Source of the DNA: Syntrophorhabdaceae bacterium PtaU1.Bin034
Lineage (GTDB): Bacteria > Desulfobacterota_G > Syntrophorhabdia > Syntrophorhabdales > WCHB1-27
DNA length: 8,165 bases
Assembly (NCBI GenBank): GCA_002067405.1
Contig: MVRP01000188.1
Span: 1-8,165 of the forward strand
Direction: 5' to 3'
The position numbers and the translations under genes were made by a program. The notes under the pieces are model-generated. The model made no database searches and was not told the origin of the DNA. It was given only the letters and a program-made list of their open reading frames with translations. This document shows positions 5,284 to 8,165 of the stretch, one piece after another. How positions within the stretch are numbered: the stretch's first letter is position 1; the number at the start of each line of letters is the position of its first letter.

Positions 5284-5733
5284 ATGTCAGAGACAATAAC
5301 AGCGGTACTCAGCAGGCATGAAAGGGGAAGAGATGCGCTTATCCCTATTTTGCAGGACGTTCAGAAGGAATTGGGATATATTTCTCCCGAATCAGTTGCC
5401 TCGATTTCCCGGTACTTAAGAATTTCCGAGAATGAGATTTTCGGCGTATCTTCATTTTACGCACAGTTCAGGTTCACGCCTCCCGGTCGCCATTCAGTAA
5501 AAGTATGTCTCGGAACGGCCTGTCATGTAAAAGGTGGAGCGACCTTGCTCGACAGCCTGGAGACCGGCCTCGGTGTCGGGTGCGGAGACACAACCCCGGA
5601 CAGGCGATTTGATCTCGACCGCGTCGCCTGCCTCGGATGCTGCGCCCTCTCTCCAGTCGTCCAGATTGACGATAAGATCTTCAGCAAAATCACCGTAAAC
5701 AAATTATCGGAGCTTCTCAAGTACTATGAATAG
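5284..5733 (+). CDS. NuoE/HydC/HoxE-like [2Fe-2S] diaphorase subunit
   Basis: This is a thioredoxin-fold [2Fe-2S] protein of the 24-kDa complex I subunit family. It is also found as the small subunit of bifurcating [FeFe] hydrogenases (HydC), NADP-reducing hydrogenase (HndA) and NAD-linked formate dehydrogenases. A helical N-terminal part (about 10-65, with LGYIS and GVSSFYAQF) is followed by the cluster ligands C75 and C80 (VCLGTAC) and C116 and C120 (ACLGCCALSP). There is an extra Cys at 119. The length of 149 residues is typical of the hydrogenase/formate dehydrogenase versions. GGAGG lies 4 nt before the ATG. The stop overlaps the next start by 8 nt, which implies translational coupling with the NuoF-like subunit. 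Without the catalytic subunit, complex I, hydrogenase and formate dehydrogenase cannot be separated, so no symbol is given. Confidence 0.92.
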   Translation: MSETITAVLSRHERGRDALIPILQDVQKELGYISPESVASISRYLRISENEIFGVSSFYAQFRFTPPGRHSVKVCLGTACHVKGGATLLDSLETGLGVGCGDTTPDRRFDLDRVACLGCCALSPVVQIDDKIFSKITVNKLSELLKYYE

Positions 5734-7606
5734 ACTAAGAGAAAGAATAGAATCGGCCAAGCAGAAATGGGAAGAGCTTCAGACAACCGATGAGCCGGTA
5801 GTGTATATAGGCGCAGCATCTTGCGGAAAGGCTGCCGGTGCCGTCCAGCTCGTTGCACAGACTGAGCGCTTCCTGAAGGAAAACAATGTCTCGGCCCGGA
5901 TCGTCCAGGTCGGTTGTATAGGCCCCTGCTATCTGGAGCCGCTTGTCGACATCCGGCTGCCGGGTCAGCCCCGGGTGAGCTACAACAACGTGACCCCTAA
6001 ATCGCTCACCCCAATCCTCCAGTCAAGCTTTATAGAAAAGAAAGTATATACGAAGGGTGCAATCGGCCATTTCGGGAAGAATCCTCTTGATGGCATACCC
6101 CGCTTCTTCGATCTTCCCATGCTGAAGCCCCAGGTGAGGGTGGTGCTCAGGAATTGCGGACTGATCGACCCGGAGGAGATCGACCACTATCTTGCGGTGG
6201 ACGGCTACCAGGGATTAATGAAGGCCCTCGCAATGACGCCCGAAGAGGTGATTGCCACCGTGCGGATGGCGGGTTTGCGGGGTCGCGGTGGGGCAGGTTT
6301 CCCTACTTTCAAGAAATGGACGTTCTGCAGAAGCGCCGCCGGCGAACAGAAGTACCTCATCTGCAACGCTGATGAAGGTGACCCGGGCGCATTCATGAAC
6401 CGGTCTCTCGTCGAATCGGACCCCCACGCGGTGCTCGAAGGCATGCTTATCGCCGGATATGCGATAGGGGCGAGCAAAGGGATAATCTACATCCGGGCCG
6501 AGTACCCTCTGGCCATAGAAAGGCTGAAGAATGCGCTCCAGCAGATGAGAGAATACGGTCTGCTGGGTAAGTCCATACTGGGTTCCGATTTCAACTTCGA
6601 TATCAAGATCAAGGAGGGTGCGGGCGCTTTTGTGTGCGGCGAAGAAACCGCGCTTATCGCATCGATAGAGGGAAAGAGGGGGATGCCCCGTTCCCGTCCG
6701 CCTTTTCCTGCAATTGCCGGCCTCTTCGGATGTCCCACGATCATCAACAACGTGGAGACCCTCGGCACGCTTCCCAACATCTTCCGGAATGGGGTCGAGT
6801 GGTATACCCGGCTGGGCAAAGAAGGGAACAGAGGGACAAAAACATTCTCCCTTGTGGGGAAAATCCGGCGCCCGGGGCTCATCGAAGTACAGCTTGGCAC
6901 GACATTAAGGGAGATTATCTACGACATTGGTGGAGGCCTTCAGAAACCCTTTAAGGCGATACAGACGGGAGGTCCTTCGGGCGGGTGTCTGTCGGAGGAG
7001 TTCCTCGATCTGACAGTCGATTACGAATCCCTTGCCGCAGCAGGCTCCATCATGGGCTCCGGCGGGCTCATTGTCATGGACGAGGACACGTGTATAGTCG
7101 ATCTTGCCAAGTACTTCCTTGACTTCACCCAGAAGGAATCGTGCGGCAAGTGCACGCCGTGCCGTATAGGGACAAGACATATGGTCGAACTGCTGGAGAA
7201 GATCGCCCAGGGGGAAGGCAGCGCCGAAGACCTTCTCACGCTGAGGACCCTTGGGGATACGATAAGAAAAGGCGCACTTTGCGGCCTGGGACAGACGGCA
7301 CCGAACCCTGTGCTGACAACCCTGCGCTATTTCAGAAACGAATACTTGGAGCACATCAAAGATCAGCGATGCAGGGCCGTTGTTTGCAAGAACCTGATTG
7401 AATATAGGGTAATCCAGGAAAAATGCACGGGATGCCAGTCGTGTGTGAGGGTCTGTCCCACCGGAGCAATATCGGGACCGAGGTCCGAGCCGCATAACCT
7501 CGATACCTCGAAGTGCATCAAGTGCCGATCCTGCTATGAGATCTGCCGTTTTGACGCGATTGCCGGTGATGCTATTGTCATTCGTTCAGCGGAGAAGAAA
7601 TCATGA
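5726..7606 (+). CDS. NuoF/HydB-like NADH-binding flavin and iron-sulfur subunit
   Basis: This is the FMN- and NAD(H)-binding subunit of a soluble diaphorase module. An N-terminal thioredoxin-like [2Fe-2S] domain (about 25-100) has C33, C64 and C68; the usual first Cys is Ile28, a pattern I recall in related HydB-type proteins. The NuoF core follows: GLRGRGGAGFP (183-193) and NADEGDPGAFMNR (214-226) for FMN, then EGAGAFVCGEETAL (297-310) and GKRGMPRSRPPFPA (316-329) for FMN/NAD. The [4Fe-4S] (N3-type) ligands are C473, C476, C479 and C519. The C-terminus adds a two-[4Fe-4S] ferredoxin domain with C567, C570, C573, C577 and C597, C600, C603, C607. These two extra domains and the 626-residue length mark the bifurcating-hydrogenase/formate dehydrogenase type rather than respiratory complex I. 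It overlaps the upstream gene by 8 nt and the downstream gene by 4 nt (ATGA). It has a poor ribosome binding site, in keeping with coupling. Confidence 0.95.
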   Translation: MNRLRERIESAKQKWEELQTTDEPVVYIGAASCGKAAGAVQLVAQTERFLKENNVSARIVQVGCIGPCYLEPLVDIRLPGQPRVSYNNVTPKSLTPILQSSFIEKKVYTKGAIGHFGKNPLDGIPRFFDLPMLKPQVRVVLRNCGLIDPEEIDHYLAVDGYQGLMKALAMTPEEVIATVRMAGLRGRGGAGFPTFKKWTFCRSAAGEQKYLICNADEGDPGAFMNRSLVESDPHAVLEGMLIAGYAIGASKGIIYIRAEYPLAIERLKNALQQMREYGLLGKSILGSDFNFDIKIKEGAGAFVCGEETALIASIEGKRGMPRSRPPFPAIAGLFGCPTIINNVETLGTLPNIFRNGVEWYTRLGKEGNRGTKTFSLVGKIRRPGLIEVQLGTTLREIIYDIGGGLQKPFKAIQTGGPSGGCLSEEFLDLTVDYESLAAAGSIMGSGGLIVMDEDTCIVDLAKYFLDFTQKESCGKCTPCRIGTRHMVELLEKIAQGEGSAEDLLTLRTLGDTIRKGALCGLGQTAPNPVLTTLRYFRNEYLEHIKDQRCRAVVCKNLIEYRVIQEKCTGCQSCVRVCPTGAISGPRSEPHNLDTSKCIKCRSCYEICRFDAIAGDAIVIRSAEKKS

Positions 7607-8165
7607 CAAAAGAAAAGAGTTTTACCGTCACCATAGACAACCAGAAGGTCGAGGTTAAATCAAGCCTTACCATACTCGAGGCCGCCAGGGAACATAACAT
7701 TTATATTCCGTCCCTGTGCGCGCTCGAAAAACTGCCTTCGTACGGTGCATGCCGTATGTGCATCGTGGAAGTGGACGGGCTGAGAGGTTTTCCGACCGCC
7801 TGCACCACGCCTGTCGAGGAAGGCATGGTGATCAGGACGGATTCGGCGGAAATAAAGGGGTTGAGACAGGAGATCCTGAAACTGGTGTTAAGCGAGCATC
7901 CGGGGAGCTGCCTTTTCTGCGGGGAGAAGGAAGAGTGCATGCAGTTCCAGGGCACCATCAGAAAGGCGGGCGTGACCACAGGTTGCCGTTATTGCCCCAA
8001 TGACGGGCGGTGCGAGCTGCAGCAGATAACGGAAAAGGTGGGTCTTACCGAGACCTCATACCCGGTCCATTACCGGAATTTCGCGCTGGAAAAGGACGAC
8101 CCTTTCTATGACCGGGACTACAACCTGTGCGTCCTGTGCGGCCGTTGCATCAGGATATGCAGCAC
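7603..8165 (+). CDS. NuoG/HydA/FdhA-like iron-sulfur subunit, 3'-truncated
   Basis: This is the N-terminal 187 residues of the third operon subunit, cut off by the window edge. A [2Fe-2S] ferredoxin domain has C39, C50, C53 and C67 (PSLC, GACRMC, TAC). A His-Cys [4Fe-4S] motif follows, H99-x3-C103-x2-C106-x5-C112, matching the NuoG pattern. Next comes an unusual second triad, C128-x2-C131-x5-C137, ending in CELQ as the normal NuoG motif does. The first bacterial-ferredoxin motif, C176, C179, C182, C186, starts at the right edge. The gene begins with an ATGA overlap on the NuoF-like gene, with GGAG 8 nt upstream of the ATG. The catalytic part could be an [FeFe] hydrogenase H-cluster domain, a molybdopterin/tungstopterin formate dehydrogenase domain, or absent. 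Only sequence beyond 8165 can decide this. Confidence 0.9.
   Translation, partial: MTKEKSFTVTIDNQKVEVKSSLTILEAAREHNIYIPSLCALEKLPSYGACRMCIVEVDGLRGFPTACTTPVEEGMVIRTDSAEIKGLRQEILKLVLSEHPGSCLFCGEKEECMQFQGTIRKAGVTTGCRYCPNDGRCELQQITEKVGLTETSYPVHYRNFALEKDDPFYDRDYNLCVLCGRCIRICS

Noticed and set aside
6905..7495. 196-residue minus-strand open frame
   Set aside because: It is fully antisense to the NuoF-like iron-sulfur region, whose cysteine motifs fix the true frame.
5284..8165. Calling the operon respiratory complex I (nuoEFG)
   Set aside because: The NuoF-like subunit has an extra N-terminal [2Fe-2S] domain and a C-terminal two-[4Fe-4S] domain, typical of soluble hydrogenase or formate dehydrogenase diaphorases and not of complex I.
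1..8165. CRISPR arrays, tRNA/rRNA genes, insertion sequences, phage attachment sites
   Set aside because: I saw no regularly spaced repeats, no tRNA-like T-arm sequences in the spacers, no transposase, and no terminal inverted repeats with target duplications.

Overview
The window looks like chromosome from a strictly anaerobic bacterium, probably a syntrophic or sulfate-reducing member of the former Deltaproteobacteria. This rests on the overall look of the proteins and on a NuoE/NuoF/NuoG-like iron-sulfur operon of the kind used in electron-bifurcating hydrogenases and NAD-linked formate dehydrogenases. The taxonomic guess is inference and no marker gene is present.

Layout: (1) Positions 1-585 (+) hold the 3' part of a UbiX/Pad1-type flavin prenyltransferase whose first ~20 residues lie outside the window. 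(2) Positions 586-885 contain a perfect 9-bp stem-loop and a short minus-strand open frame that reads like protein but is frameshifted or broken. (3) Positions 886-2019 (-) encode a site-2-protease-like membrane metalloprotease with a C-terminal CBS pair. (4) Positions 2020-2283 are a divergent promoter region with inverted repeats, a consensus -10 box and a U-tract hairpin. (5) Positions 2284-3675 (+) encode a 14-TM-type MFS exporter. (6) Positions 3818-4678 (+) encode a 3-hydroxyisobutyrate dehydrogenase-family oxidoreductase with an NADPH-type motif. (7) Positions 4679-5283 form a ~600-nt gene-poor leader region. It carries a probable terminator, dyads, a consensus -35 box, a 28-codon Arg-rich leader ORF with a strong ribosome binding site, and a terminator-like hairpin just ahead of the next operon. 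(8) Positions 5284-8165 (+) carry three tightly coupled genes: a NuoE/HydC-like [2Fe-2S] subunit, a NuoF/HydB-like flavin and iron-sulfur subunit, and the N-terminal 187 residues of a NuoG/HydA/FdhA-like subunit.

How the genes work together: the last three overlap by 8 and 4 nt, so they form one translationally coupled operon encoding an NAD(H)-linked diaphorase module. FMN in the second subunit would exchange electrons with NAD(H). Iron-sulfur clusters in all three subunits would pass them to or from a catalytic domain (hydrogenase H-cluster or molybdopterin/tungstopterin) encoded beyond the right edge. That domain cannot be identified here. The other genes look like separate units: UbiX supplies prenyl-FMN to a UbiD-type (de)carboxylase encoded elsewhere, the S2P homologue points to membrane stress signalling, and the MFS protein points to efflux.

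The parts most worth a second look are the attenuator-like leader of the diaphorase operon, a duplicated cysteine triad in the third subunit, and the broken small ORF behind the protease gene.
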